This document shows positions 14,328 through 22,647 of a stretch of DNA of 64,000 nt, one piece after another. Both the position numbers and the translations under genes were made by a program. Position 1 is the stretch's first letter, and each line of letters starts with the position of its first letter. The stretch comes from a virus, in the IMG/VR virus record IMGVR_UViG_3300027858_000005, positions 1-64,000 of that record; one strand, given 5' to 3'. The notes beneath the pieces were generated by a model, which had not been told where the DNA came from, made no database searches, and saw only the letters and a list, made by a program, of their open reading frames with translations.

Positions 14328-14575
14328 CCCCGAAGGGTGACCGGATTCCAAAACCGTGAAACAGGAACAGTAGTGGTTGTCCTAACATTTTTTCGTCTTG
14401 CTTGACGTCGGCTATTGCATCCTGTACTGATTTTTCGCCCTTCTGTCTAGGTGTCATCCTGAACCTAGCTATTGATTTCTGGGTAGGTAGCCGACAGCCC
14501 TTCAATAGTAGGGGTGTCGGTTATAAGCGGCTTACCTGATTCGTGCGACCTTTCGGCCCGTTTCCGCTTAACCTT
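14328..14575 (-). ncRNA. structured leader RNA, putative
   Basis: Between a strong leftward promoter and tRNA-Tyr there is no convincing gene, but several hairpins: 14521-14573 (GGTT-AAGCGG with CCGCTT-AACC, enclosing a GAAA tetraloop stem), 14491-14520 (CCGACA..CCC with GGG..TGTCGG) and 14447-14468 (CTAGGT with ACCTAG). A reading of up to 69 codons at 14296-14505 exists but has atypical codons and no good ribosome-binding site. No known RNA class is recognised. Confidence 0.45.
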
Positions 14576-14627
14576 TTAAATTCACCATTTGCGTTTCTTG
14601 TATCTCCTTTCTCTAAGTGATGTAAAG

Positions 14628-14655
14628 ATTATAACAGCACCCTACAAAAAGTCAA
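14628..14655 (-). promoter_or_regulatory. early promoter, leftward
   Basis: On the minus strand TTGACT, a 16-bp spacer and TATAAT with TGT before it, followed by CTTTACATCACTTAG. It drives the structured RNA and tRNA region. Confidence 0.85.
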
Positions 14656-14694
14656 GGGTTTTTTTAATCTTTTTTAAACACCGCGTACGATGCT

Positions 14695-14722
14695 TAAAAA
14701 AAGTGCCCCGGTTTCCCGGGGC
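14695..14722 (-). terminator. rho-independent terminator after the DUF932 gene
   Basis: GCCCCGG, TTTC and CCGGGGC are followed in the leftward direction by a run of seven T. It separates the DUF932 gene from the promoter of the tRNA region. Confidence 0.8.
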
Positions 14723-14730
14723 GGTTGATG

Positions 14731-15495
14731 CTATGCGGCTTCTGCGATTTTCAGTTCCAGCTTCGGAACTTCGCAAACGGTGTCAAGGTGACTGTGCAGC
14801 TTACCCGACAAGTTCTGAATCCATTCAGGTGACGTACCCTTGTAAGATTCGGTGCAAGCGTTGAACAGCTTCCACACGTTGTCGTTTTTGAATTCTTCGT
14901 GGTCGGGCTGGTCCCACTGTTCAACAACCTTCGGAAGATTGCGAGTGTTCAAAGCACCTTGACGAAAAAGTTCAATGATCGTTGCTTCGGCTTCGTAGTT
15001 GTCGAAGTCACGATCTTTGTAAGCGATGTACCGGGTTGCCTGATGATCGTCAAGCTTTACAACTTGATCCATCGCGGCGGCGATACGAAGCGGTAAGTAT
15101 TCGCGAACGTTTGTGGTGTGCTTGTGACCGACTACGATTTCACCAGAAAACGCGAGGTTGTCACAAACGAAGACACCAGAACCGACAGCAATCATCGCAG
15201 CGAATTCTTTTGCGTGACTGTTACGAAGACCGATTACCGTGCTGTAATCTTCGCGCAAGTTCTTACCAATCACTTCGAACATTCCGAAGTAGTTTTGACC
15301 ATTTTTAGTCAAACCGTGGGCTTCTGATAAAACCTTCAAGCCTCGATCTTCTAAACGGTCCTGAACCATGTCAACGAAATAATCGTGGTTGACTGGTTGA
15401 AAGCTGCGAGTCGAAGCCGGAAGTTCAACCTTTCCCAGTGCGGGACGGTCAACAGCGGCAGCGCCACAATGCAACATTAAGTTAAGATTTGACAT
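14731..15495 (-). CDS. DUF932 family protein
   Basis: The protein has 254 aa. It matches DUF932 phage and plasmid proteins: an N-terminal region ending VLSEAHGLTKNGQNYFGMFEV, then STVIGLRNSHAKEFAAMIAVGSGVFVCDNLAFSGE, the family's most conserved stretch. Family members are linked to defence and anti-defence or plasmid maintenance, but no activity is settled. It is a single-gene unit with its own early promoter (15552-15579) and its own terminator, suggesting strong expression early in infection. Confidence 0.8.
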   Translation of the reverse strand: MSNLNLMLHCGAAAVDRPALGKVELPASTRSFQPVNHDYFVDMVQDRLEDRGLKVLSEAHGLTKNGQNYFGMFEVIGKNLREDYSTVIGLRNSHAKEFAAMIAVGSGVFVCDNLAFSGEIVVGHKHTTNVREYLPLRIAAAMDQVVKLDDHQATRYIAYKDRDFDNYEAEATIIELFRQGALNTRNLPKVVEQWDQPDHEEFKNDNVWKLFNACTESYKGTSPEWIQNLSGKLHSHLDTVCEVPKLELKIAEAA

Positions 15496-15551
15496 ACAAT
15501 TTTCTCCTTTCCAATTAAGTTAAAGTAGAACCAAAATTGATTCATGTAAAG

Positions 15552-15579
15552 ATTATAACAACTTTACCAGAATTGTCAA
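15552..15579 (-). promoter_or_regulatory. early promoter, leftward (DUF932 gene)
   Basis: On the minus strand a perfect TTGACA, a 16-bp spacer (ATTCTGGTAAAGTTGT) and a perfect TATAAT, then CTTTACAT. Confidence 0.9.
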
Positions 15580-15599
15580 GCCTTAAATAAAATTAATTA

Positions 15600-16064
15600 T
15601 CAAGGTTCATACTTTGTTAGGTCGCCCGCTTTTTTCCATAGGGCTTCGTGATTTGCAACCCTGTATGAAATATGTTCGTACCCGCCACCAGCCCCATGCT
15701 GCATAGAAAAAATAATTGACGCTGCGTCGCTAGTATTAATCCCGAAACCGGCAGTCGCATCAGCCGGTAATTTACCAATTGATTTTGAAAACCCGAAATC
15801 AAAAGTGCTTACAATGTGATCGTAGAAATCCTTGAAATCGAAGTACGGTTTCACTTCTACTAATAGAGCGTGGTAACCGTAGCATTCTGAATGACCACAA
15901 GAAAATTTAACCCTAAAGTCTGGCGTCCACCCCGGAAAATCAATCGGTTCATATTCCCATTCCCAACCAGCAAGATCGAAAAAAGCCGCCCAGCGTGCTT
16001 CCAATCTTGACCGGAAGACAACGTCGGCGTATTCGGTGGGGTGCGCTTTAAAAGTATATTCCAT
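15600..16064 (-). CDS. PD-(D/E)XK nuclease-like protein
   Basis: The protein has 154 aa from ATG 16064 (TGATG junction). The N-terminal half has FRSRLEARWAAFFDLAGWEWEYEP, then WTPDFRV and HALLVEVKPY. This is the order Glu, Asp, Glu-x-Lys of phage PD-(D/E)XK endonucleases. Such enzymes act as Holliday-junction or nicking nucleases in replication and recombination. Its neighbours are small early genes and the UvrD-like helicase. The C-terminal third is not typical and may bind partners. Confidence 0.65.
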   Translation of the reverse strand: MEYTFKAHPTEYADVVFRSRLEARWAAFFDLAGWEWEYEPIDFPGWTPDFRVKFSCGHSECYGYHALLVEVKPYFDFKDFYDHIVSTFDFGFSKSIGKLPADATAGFGINTSDAASIIFSMQHGAGGGYEHISYRVANHEALWKKAGDLTKYEP

Positions 16065-16408
16065 CACTCACCCCCGCACTTGATCCGAAACATGCCTTTC
16101 AATTCGTTCGGGCGCAGCGCCATGATCAATCGGGAAACGAACGGCGTCATGTTGTTACTGATTTTGTATTCGGTTCCGATTTCAGACAGCATTGAATCCC
16201 ATCGTATTTTTTCACGAATGCAATACGCACTGTAATATTCACGATGAACGCGTTGCTTCAGATAAAGCGCGGCTTTACCGAACGCGTTGACGATGTGCAT
16301 GTTGTCGGGTAACCAAGCCAAAAACTCCCGGGTTTGCCGCTTCTTCAACCCTTCAAATATTTTGGGGTTGTCATCAATGCGTTGTTTCGCTTCTAAATAT
16401 GTCGCCAT
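16064..16408 (-). CDS. hypothetical protein, 114 aa
   Basis: A mostly helical basic protein (EAKQRIDDNPKIFEGLKKRQTREFLAWLPDNMHIVNAFGKAALYLKQRVHREYYSAYCIREKIRWD). No family is named. Its stop is fused with the nuclease start. It is co-transcribed with the nuclease and the genes to its right. Confidence 0.6.
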   Translation of the reverse strand: MATYLEAKQRIDDNPKIFEGLKKRQTREFLAWLPDNMHIVNAFGKAALYLKQRVHREYYSAYCIREKIRWDSMLSEIGTEYKISNNMTPFVSRLIMALRPNELKGMFRIKCGGE

Positions 16409-16409
16409 T

Positions 16410-16853
16410 TCATAACCCCTTTCTTTCAGCGCGTCGTTTCATGTAACGGTCGACGATGTCTTCCGGCTTCATTGAAAAAACAACAACGGGTTCTTCGTTT
16501 TGAATTATTTCTTCAAGCGCCCCGTCCAGTTCGATTAACATTTCATCCCACGGTCCGTAATGACCATGTTCAGCAAGCATCCCCATCAGTGCAGACCAGT
16601 CATACTTGACGATCTTCAACGGGTCGATGTTTCCAAGAACGTAATAAATCGGCGTCGCAATGGTGACATCGGCGTTCGTGTCGTGAACGATTGCCGGTGA
16701 ACTTTTTTCAAGCCACGCGTGCGGATGAACCAGCCCTTTCGCTTCACCGCTGCGCCCGGTCGGCGCACCATGACAAAGAACCCAGTTTTGATCACGTTCT
16801 TCGATCATTTTCTTCGCGGCGCTGTCGAAGCATGTGCCGTTGCGCTTTCTCAT
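16410..16853 (-). CDS. papain-like fold protein, putative
   Basis: The protein has 147 aa from ATG 16853, which overlaps the upstream stop (ATGA). The pattern CFDSAAKKMIEE, then VLCHGAP, then LVHPHAWLE, then AIVHDTNAD gives a Cys, a His in HAW and an Asp in the order of a small cysteine-peptidase or transglutaminase-like fold found in several phages. Activity and substrate are unknown. The C-terminal half is helical. Confidence 0.5.
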   Translation of the reverse strand: MRKRNGTCFDSAAKKMIEERDQNWVLCHGAPTGRSGEAKGLVHPHAWLEKSSPAIVHDTNADVTIATPIYYVLGNIDPLKIVKYDWSALMGMLAEHGHYGPWDEMLIELDGALEEIIQNEEPVVVFSMKPEDIVDRYMKRRAERKGL

Positions 16854-17170
16854 TTCATCCACTCGATGACGTCGCCTTTCTTGTGACTGTCGCCGTGACT
16901 GTCGGTGAATTCAACATCACCAATAACAACCCATTCAATGCCGTGCGGGTCACAATCGTCGGGTGCACCGCTGCCGGGGATGTAAGACTTGTCGAGCAAG
17001 CCAACATTACGAAGATCGCCGAAACAAAGATCAGGCGATGAAATGCCGCCAGCAGTGAGAACGTTTTCGATCTTCAGTGTGTAGCCAAGATATTTAGCGA
17101 AATCCGTCGCAAGCTTCAGGTCTTCAACCTTGAAGTTGTATACGCCAGCAGTTATTTTTTGTGTGTTCAT
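16850..17170 (-). CDS. hypothetical protein, 106 aa
   Basis: I start it at ATG 17170 (MNTQKITAG), which has better spacing to the AAAGGA site than the ATG at 17176. The product has an alpha/beta N-terminus (YNFKVEDLKLATDFAKYLGYTLKIENV) and a Gly/Asp-rich middle (PGSGAPDDCDPHGIEWVVIGDVEF). The function is unknown. It begins a coupled run of four genes. Confidence 0.6.
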   Translation of the reverse strand: MNTQKITAGVYNFKVEDLKLATDFAKYLGYTLKIENVLTAGGISSPDLCFGDLRNVGLLDKSYIPGSGAPDDCDPHGIEWVVIGDVEFTDSHGDSHKKGDVIEWMK

Positions 17171-17194
17171 TTTCATTTATCCTTTCTAAGTTAA

Positions 17195-17210
17195 GCCCCG
17201 TTGCCGGGGC
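17195..17210 (-). other. GC-rich RNA hairpin between early genes
   Basis: GCCCCG and CGGGGC flank TTGC, between two leftward early genes. No U-tract follows. Confidence 0.45.
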
Positions 17211-17217
17211 GGTTAAG

Positions 17218-17487
17218 TTACTGGGTCCAAGCATCGGCCAGTGGTTCAACTTCAAACGTCGAAGCCATGTGCGCAATATCGATAATGTTGTTCGGCAGTG
17301 AAGCATTAAAACGTGCGTAACATTTATACTGTGCTTCAACATTGTATGAAAGATTATCAAAAGCACTTTCAAGAATAGTTTCATCAAACTGGTTTGAAAC
17401 ATTCCATTGAATTTCACCTTTTGACCATGCGGTGATTTCGTCGGCTATCAGTTGCTTTACGCGTGTTAAAAAAGTATCAAAGTTCAT
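17218..17487 (-). CDS. hypothetical protein, 89 aa
   Basis: A helical, acidic protein (MNFDTFLTRVKQLIADEITAWSKGEIQWNVSNQFDETILESAFDNLSYN). It follows an early promoter and the standard leader (CTTAGAAAGGAAAAACGAA). No family is recognised. Confidence 0.65.
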   Translation of the reverse strand: MNFDTFLTRVKQLIADEITAWSKGEIQWNVSNQFDETILESAFDNLSYNVEAQYKCYARFNASLPNNIIDIAHMASTFEVEPLADAWTQ

Positions 17488-17520
17488 TTCGTTTTTCCTT
17501 TCTAAGTTGACTATGTAAAG

Positions 17521-17548
17521 ATTATAACAGACCTTGCCAGAATTGCAA
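17521..17548 (-). promoter_or_regulatory. early promoter, leftward
   Basis: On the minus strand TTGCAA, a 16-bp spacer (TTCTGGCAAGGTCTGT) and TATAAT, then CTTTACAT. Confidence 0.85.
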
Positions 17549-17556
17549 GGTTTTTT

Positions 17557-19098
17557 TCAACCCGTTTTTGGAACCGGGAAACCGCAACGCGGCGACAGCT
17601 TGACGAATAACCGCTTCTTTGCCCGGGTCGCGGCGACATAAAAGATTCGCGCTTCGTCGTCGCGGGTGTAACCGATCTTGTAATAATGATGCGGGCGTCG
17701 CCCCATGCTATTCGAAAAGTATACGTTATCAGCTTCGCCGCCTTTGACGCCGTGTATCGTATGAATTTCAATTTTCGGTTTGTCCAGTAACGCAGATAAA
17801 CCAAAGCGGTCTTTCACTGCGGAATAATAGTGGCTGTCGTTCTCGCCTACCAGAAGGGCTTCGTTCCAGATAGCATCTGTTTTCTTGAACCCGTAGTCGC
17901 GAACCAGTGTCGTCATTCTAATTCTGTCGGCGGGCTCTCGTTGCATTAATCTTTCGCGCGTCGTCTTCTCGATCTGGTTGTCTTGCATACTATCAACAAT
18001 TGATATAATCGAAGAAACGGGGACAGACTCGCCGTTCTGTAATTTCGTCCAAGCGTTAGCAAGGCGCAAGTGTTGTTGTTTAACTGAATTGCGTTCGTTG
18101 CAAACAAACGGGTAACCGTGTCGGCGTAGCCATGCCGCAAGGTCGTCTTGTTGGCTTCGCGTTCTTGTCAGAAGATACCAGCTTTCACCGTTATCAAGTG
18201 GGCAGTCTTCGAGCCCGCCCACGAAATTGAATTCGCCGTCTTCGTCGCGCGGCGACCATTCTTTTTCGTATCGGTCGTCGATCATCGAAACGATGCTGAT
18301 TGCAAATTCCCAAACCGCCCGGGGTAGCCGGTACGATTCCGCCAGAACCGTTCGGTGTGCGTCCATGTGTCGAAACGTGTGCAGGTCAGCGCCCGCCCAC
18401 GAATAAATTGCTTGATCATCGTCGCCAGCAATCCAGACTGTTTGCACGTCTTTAAACATTTGCTTCGCGAACTTCCATTGCAACGGCGACAGGTCTTGCG
18501 CTTCATCGATGATTGCGAAGTCGACGTCGAGCGGATCAAGACTGCACCCCATTTCAAGCATGTCATGAAAATCAACAAGACCGTTTAATTTTTTGTAGGT
18601 TTCCAGCGCAACGCCCATCTTGACGAATTCGTTCAAGCCGTCGGTCATGCCGCCGAAGTAGAACCGGCGCAGTGTCATTGACGCGGCTATTTTTTCGAAG
18701 TGGTCGCCGTAGCCCCGGCATAGATTCCGGGCAAGCCCCAAATGAAACCCGGTCATATTGCGCGCTAAAACTGACGTATCCATTTCGGCGGGCATAATAT
18801 CTTTCCCCAGATATTCGCCCAGTTCGCGCCAGTGGTCCGGCTTCATTACGTCGTTGTGCTTTAATCGGTTCCGATGAAAAGCCGTGCTGTGCATTGTTCG
18901 AAAATGGGGGAAGTCGTCTTTCGGTAAATCGAACCGGGCGGCGGCTCGGTCGCGTGCTTCGTTCGCTGCCTTGCGTGTGAAACTCACGTACGCAATTCGG
19001 TCTGGGGTGACTCCTTTGTCAAGCAACTGTTCAACGACGTCGATGCAGGTAGAAGTTTTACCCGTTCCCGGCGGTCCTAGTATCATTTCTTTCCGCAT
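17557..19098 (-). CDS. UvrD/PcrA-like superfamily 1 helicase
   Basis: The protein has 513 aa with all main SF1A motifs: GPPGTGKTST (Walker A, residues 8-17), FTRKAANEARDRA (Ia), IIDEAQDLSPLQW (Walker B/II), WIAGDDDQAIYSWAGAD (III, Q-D-D-Q-A-I-Y type), IHTIHGVKGGEADNVYF (V) and FYVAATRAKKRLFV (VI). It probably unwinds DNA 3'-5' in replication or repair. The start shares TGATG with the primase stop. At 513 aa it is shorter than cellular UvrD (about 720), as is usual in phages. Confidence 0.9.
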   Translation of the reverse strand: MRKEMILGPPGTGKTSTCIDVVEQLLDKGVTPDRIAYVSFTRKAANEARDRAAARFDLPKDDFPHFRTMHSTAFHRNRLKHNDVMKPDHWRELGEYLGKDIMPAEMDTSVLARNMTGFHLGLARNLCRGYGDHFEKIAASMTLRRFYFGGMTDGLNEFVKMGVALETYKKLNGLVDFHDMLEMGCSLDPLDVDFAIIDEAQDLSPLQWKFAKQMFKDVQTVWIAGDDDQAIYSWAGADLHTFRHMDAHRTVLAESYRLPRAVWEFAISIVSMIDDRYEKEWSPRDEDGEFNFVGGLEDCPLDNGESWYLLTRTRSQQDDLAAWLRRHGYPFVCNERNSVKQQHLRLANAWTKLQNGESVPVSSIISIVDSMQDNQIEKTTRERLMQREPADRIRMTTLVRDYGFKKTDAIWNEALLVGENDSHYYSAVKDRFGLSALLDKPKIEIHTIHGVKGGEADNVYFSNSMGRRPHHYYKIGYTRDDEARIFYVAATRAKKRLFVKLSPRCGFPVPKTG

Positions 19099-20666
19099 CA
19101 GAAATTTGTTTCGGGTGGTATGACTGGGTCTAGTTCCTGCGTCGAATCAACTCGAAGTGTTCCCGCGTCCGCTTCCCAATAAGTCAGCCCGATAGTATCG
19201 GAACCGTTTCGAATGGTTGTCCGGTCACGTCGCATGTCAAAGGCTTCTAAGTGCTTTCCTATTACTTTCGGGTTTGGGGTCACACGCGTTTTTTCACGAA
19301 TGAAGTCAACGAGTGATTCCAACCTGAAACGGTACACCCCTTCGACTTTCAAAGCAAGACCGTCGAACAACTGGTTGTTGTTTTTCGCGTGCGACATCAT
19401 TTTCAGGTAGTCTTTCAAATGCTCCAACGTCTGCGACTGGGGTGACAACTCGAATGGTATTTCAATTGTCTGGCAACCGTCCAGCGCATTTTGAATCACG
19501 TTTCGCCAGCGGGCTTGCGGAATTATCTGCGGGTAAAAGTTAACCTTTTCAATACACTGCGCGCCGAACTTCTTCTGCTCCATTAAACCGCTTACGTCTT
19601 CGTAGCGCAGAACATGACCGCGCACCGTGATTTCCCATTCTGGCTTTTCGTCGATTACCTTGCCGGTCGGCGTCATGTAAACCAGTTTTTTCAAATCCTG
19701 TAAATCGATGTCCATTTCGAATCGTTCTTCGATAGCCCCGCCGACGCCGTGCTTTCGTCGCATACAAACAGCCCGGTTGCAAACCTGCGTCAATGGCGCT
19801 TGCGTGCAAAGGTAACCGTAATCGCGCCGCCCTAGCGATTTGTAAATCGTGTCGTTCAACTCCCGGGTCGACAGCGGCGGGTTCACATACTTGATATTGA
19901 ATTCGTCAACGTACTCTTGCCAGTCGTCTTCGCCGTATTTGATCTTCGCATAAACGCCCATCTGCAACAGAACCGTATTGCGCCCGCCCTCGCTGATGCC
20001 GTCCCGGGCGAAGTGCTGGCAGCACGGCGGACCGTCCGAGAATGGGTATTCAATGGTCGGCACTTTTAAATCGCGGAATTGTTTCCTGCTCAAACTACTG
20101 CGTTTTGCTAATTCAAGGAATTCATCAAGGTCAAGCTGATCGCCGTCACGGCTGAACGCATAGCGAACGGTAAAGTCGGCTTGAAAATACGGCATGTTCA
20201 ACCAGTTGCCATATTGATCTTCTTCCAGTTTTATTTGCTTCGGGAAAATTTCTGTACCATCGAAGCCCATCGCTTGCGCAAACGCCTTCAGCTTTTTGAC
20301 GACTTCCGACGCTTTGATTTTCTCGGTAAAGAAAACGTACACGTGAGCCCCGCCAGATTTTGACCGGACAACGATAAACGGCAAGCCGTGTTCTTTGATG
20401 AACTGATTCATCGTGGCGCAAACGTTCGCGCCATACGAATCGATATCGAGCGCCGCCCACATGACCGTTCCGTCGTCGCAAATTGGAATGATGCCCAGAC
20501 TTCGAATGCCGTCAAGATGTTGCTGCCACATTTCAAGCGTCGGCGGGGTTGCAATGGTCTTCGCTTCGCCGGATACTTTTTCGCCTTCGATGGTTTCATC
20601 GATTGCGTATGTGCCGTGCGCCCGGTCGAGCCCGACGAATAACTTTTGTAACTTTTTTGCTGACAT
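19098..20666 (-). CDS. archaeo-eukaryotic-type primase (TOTE-like)
   Basis: The protein has 522 aa. The N-terminal 200 residues carry AEP motifs: VMWAALDIDSYG (metal-binding Asp-x-Asp), FIVVRSKSGGAHVYVFF (the Ser-Gly-Gly-x-His nucleotide site) and GTEIFPKQIKLEEDQYGNWLNMPYF. A helical PriCT-like region follows (SDGPPCCQHFARDGISEGGRNTVLLQMGVYAK), with four Cys near 285-305 that could bind zinc. It would prime the phage replication fork together with the helicase just downstream. The end is not assigned. Confidence 0.8.
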   Translation of the reverse strand: MSAKKLQKLFVGLDRAHGTYAIDETIEGEKVSGEAKTIATPPTLEMWQQHLDGIRSLGIIPICDDGTVMWAALDIDSYGANVCATMNQFIKEHGLPFIVVRSKSGGAHVYVFFTEKIKASEVVKKLKAFAQAMGFDGTEIFPKQIKLEEDQYGNWLNMPYFQADFTVRYAFSRDGDQLDLDEFLELAKRSSLSRKQFRDLKVPTIEYPFSDGPPCCQHFARDGISEGGRNTVLLQMGVYAKIKYGEDDWQEYVDEFNIKYVNPPLSTRELNDTIYKSLGRRDYGYLCTQAPLTQVCNRAVCMRRKHGVGGAIEERFEMDIDLQDLKKLVYMTPTGKVIDEKPEWEITVRGHVLRYEDVSGLMEQKKFGAQCIEKVNFYPQIIPQARWRNVIQNALDGCQTIEIPFELSPQSQTLEHLKDYLKMMSHAKNNNQLFDGLALKVEGVYRFRLESLVDFIREKTRVTPNPKVIGKHLEAFDMRRDRTTIRNGSDTIGLTYWEADAGTLRVDSTQELDPVIPPETNF

Positions 20667-20726
20667 TTTTATTTTTCCGTATCTAAGTATTTTTATTACA
20701 GTGTATCTGTTTACTACTAGGGAAAT

Positions 20727-20755
20727 AAAAGGGGCTACGTTTCCGTAGCCCCTTT
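20727..20755 (-). terminator. rho-independent terminator
   Basis: GGGGCTACG, TTTC and CGTAGCCCC are followed in the leftward direction by TTTTATTT. It lies after the 279-aa gene and before the primase, so the two are partly uncoupled. Confidence 0.8.
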
Positions 20756-20759
20756 CACG

Positions 20760-21599
20760 CTAGAACGTCGCCGGTTCTGAAGGTTGTGGATTTTCAGATT
20801 CACCCGTTGGCGTTTTTGCTTTTTCACTGGTGGCTTCGCCGCCGGGTTCTTGATCGACGCTTTTCACTGCCCCTTGTTGAAACGCCTGATAAAACTTTAT
20901 TGCTGCGTTTAACTGGTTCTGGTCAGTCACAAGCGACGGCGCTTTGATGTCCCAAATACGCCACGTGTTGTTGTCTTTCTGCTGGGCTTCAGACCCGACG
21001 GAATAGATCAACTGGCAGGTCGCCCGCAAACCGCGCGCGGTGACTTGCTTGTTCATGTCCGAAAACCATCGACGCGAACGCTTGACTTGCGTGCGTTCCA
21101 TGTTGATGACGCCCGGGTAAAAAATACCGTTACCACGAACAACGACCACGTAATGAATCCGGGTGTCGTTCAGTTCATGCCCATTCGGAAGAATGTCACG
21201 GTTCTTATCGTTAAGCGTTGTCTGACGCATCAGTTCTTCGCCTTCGACCGGGTCGTATTCCGCGATGAAACCTTGTCGACCATCGGAATCAGTTTCGTTA
21301 CGGGGAACCCATTCGACAAAGACGCGTTTGTACCCAACAGGTATAAACTGAATCTTTTCTTTTTCCGGGTCGATTACTTCGCCGCCGATGGTGTCGTATA
21401 ACATCCCGGCTTTTGTACCTTCGATGAAACTTTCGCTGTCAGGGTCAGCTTGTGGCGAACCCTTTTGCAATAGCCGCATGAACGGGGTGGCAAACGAAGA
21501 CGAATCAGCGTTTTCTAAACCCGCGCCATCTGGTAGGACGTCATCGGGAATGGTAAGCGCGGTTGCGCCTGATGTTTCTAGGTCTTTTTTGTTACTCAT
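20760..21599 (-). CDS. conserved phage replication-region protein, 279 aa
   Basis: A soluble protein with a core of FMRLLQKGSPQADPDSESFIEGTKAGMLYD, IQFIPVGYKRVFVEWVPR and MERTQVKRSRRWFSDM. It ends in a Pro/Ser/Glu-rich tail (ESENPQPSEPATF). Similar proteins occur beside polymerase and primase genes in other podo- and siphophages without a settled function. The flexible acidic tail and position would fit a single-strand DNA-binding or recombination mediator, but this is inference only. Confidence 0.65.
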   Translation of the reverse strand: MSNKKDLETSGATALTIPDDVLPDGAGLENADSSSFATPFMRLLQKGSPQADPDSESFIEGTKAGMLYDTIGGEVIDPEKEKIQFIPVGYKRVFVEWVPRNETDSDGRQGFIAEYDPVEGEELMRQTTLNDKNRDILPNGHELNDTRIHYVVVVRGNGIFYPGVINMERTQVKRSRRWFSDMNKQVTARGLRATCQLIYSVGSEAQQKDNNTWRIWDIKAPSLVTDQNQLNAAIKFYQAFQQGAVKSVDQEPGGEATSEKAKTPTGESENPQPSEPATF

Positions 21600-21668
21600 T
21601 GGTGTTACCTCATTGGTGATTGATTAAAATGGGCTGTTTTCTAAATAGGGAACCCGACCCTATTCACC

Positions 21669-22214
21669 TTACTTCTTTACCTTCGACACTCGCTTTTCGT
21701 AATAGCTGATGCTTTCTGGTACTACGTTGCTGTTCGCAAGTTGTTCGTTAACCCACGCGCGCAATGTTCCGGGGTGGATAGACGTTTTCGCCTCGAAGGC
21801 GATTTCGTTCGTATCCAATAATGATTTTAATATTTCCGCTTTGCCGTCTTCACCGGGTCCGAACGTCGTCGTGATCGCGTTGCGAATAATAGCGCCGTGA
21901 TTGTGATCTTTCAACCAGCGATGTGCTTCGGCCCGATTTTTTTCACTGATGTTTGCAAAAACTGATTCTTTGACATCGATTTCGGTGCCGTCGGTCAAGC
22001 GAAAAGTTTCAAACCCGATTGCAAGCATGGCGTCAGGCAATAGATTTTCGTTTATTGTTTGTAAATTCTGCTTTGCAAGACGCAGGGAATTTTCAAGGTC
22101 TGCGACGGTACTTTCAGCGGCAAGCTGACGATTCGCAAGTGCTTCGACAGTTTTCATTTGTTCGTCGGATGGGGTCCGCACTTCTTCGAGTGCAGTTAAG
22201 TCTAGTTCTGGCAT
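21669..22214 (-). CDS. conserved phage protein with N-terminal coiled coil, 181 aa
   Basis: An N-terminal coiled coil (ANRQLAAESTVADLENSLRLAKQNLQTINENLLP) is followed by an alpha/beta region with EAHRWLKDHNHGAIIRNAITTTFG and a C-terminal PGTLRAWVNEQL. I recognise this as a widespread phage replication-module protein of unknown function. It has a GGAGAAA site upstream. It is likely co-transcribed with the SNF2-like helicase. Confidence 0.7.
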   Translation of the reverse strand: MPELDLTALEEVRTPSDEQMKTVEALANRQLAAESTVADLENSLRLAKQNLQTINENLLPDAMLAIGFETFRLTDGTEIDVKESVFANISEKNRAEAHRWLKDHNHGAIIRNAITTTFGPGEDGKAEILKSLLDTNEIAFEAKTSIHPGTLRAWVNEQLANSNVVPESISYYEKRVSKVKK

Positions 22215-22238
22215 TTCGTTTTCTCCTTTCTATGATCG

Positions 22239-22619
22239 TTAAATTTTGAAATCCATCTTGACGTATTGCCGGGTGTTGCCCGCCCAGCGCAAGATACTGA
22301 AGCCGCCGAAATCCCGAACGGCAATGGCACAACAAAGCGCGACTGCGACTGGGTCACCGACAGCAATGATTGAATCTTCGTCGGGGTTGAAATCTCGCAA
22401 AGCCCTTCGAACCTGACTGATGTTCGCAGCCATCGCCGCCGGGGGAACCCCGTGCCCACCGAAGACAGGTTCGTTTTGAATCTCGCCGTACGCCGACGCG
22501 ATGGTCACATCGACAGCCGGGTCTTTCAACACTTCGCCGGTATCACGATCACGAAGCGGTTTGCCCGTTCCGTCGCGACGAATTCGATACGGGATCGACG
22601 GTATAAAACATTTTGGCAT
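22239..22619 (-). CDS. hypothetical protein, 126 aa
   Basis: I start it at ATG 22619 (MPKCFIPSIPYRIRRDGTGKP), after AAAGGAGAAACCG. Longer readings run into the helicase gene. The C-terminal half is hydrophobic-helical (AVGDPVAVALCCAIAVRDFGGFSILRW). The family is not named; a similar gene often accompanies SNF2-type helicases in phages. Confidence 0.6.
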   Translation of the reverse strand: MPKCFIPSIPYRIRRDGTGKPLRDRDTGEVLKDPAVDVTIASAYGEIQNEPVFGGHGVPPAAMAANISQVRRALRDFNPDEDSIIAVGDPVAVALCCAIAVRDFGGFSILRWAGNTRQYVKMDFKI

Positions 22620-22647
22620 TTCGGTTTCTCCTTTCGAACTGTTAATG

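Noticed and set aside
14296-14505. Leftward 69-codon reading frame
   Set aside because: Codons (CTA, AGA, CCT) differ from the rest of the phage, there is no good ribosome-binding site, and the region folds into several RNA stems. It is not excluded, but the RNA reading is better supported.
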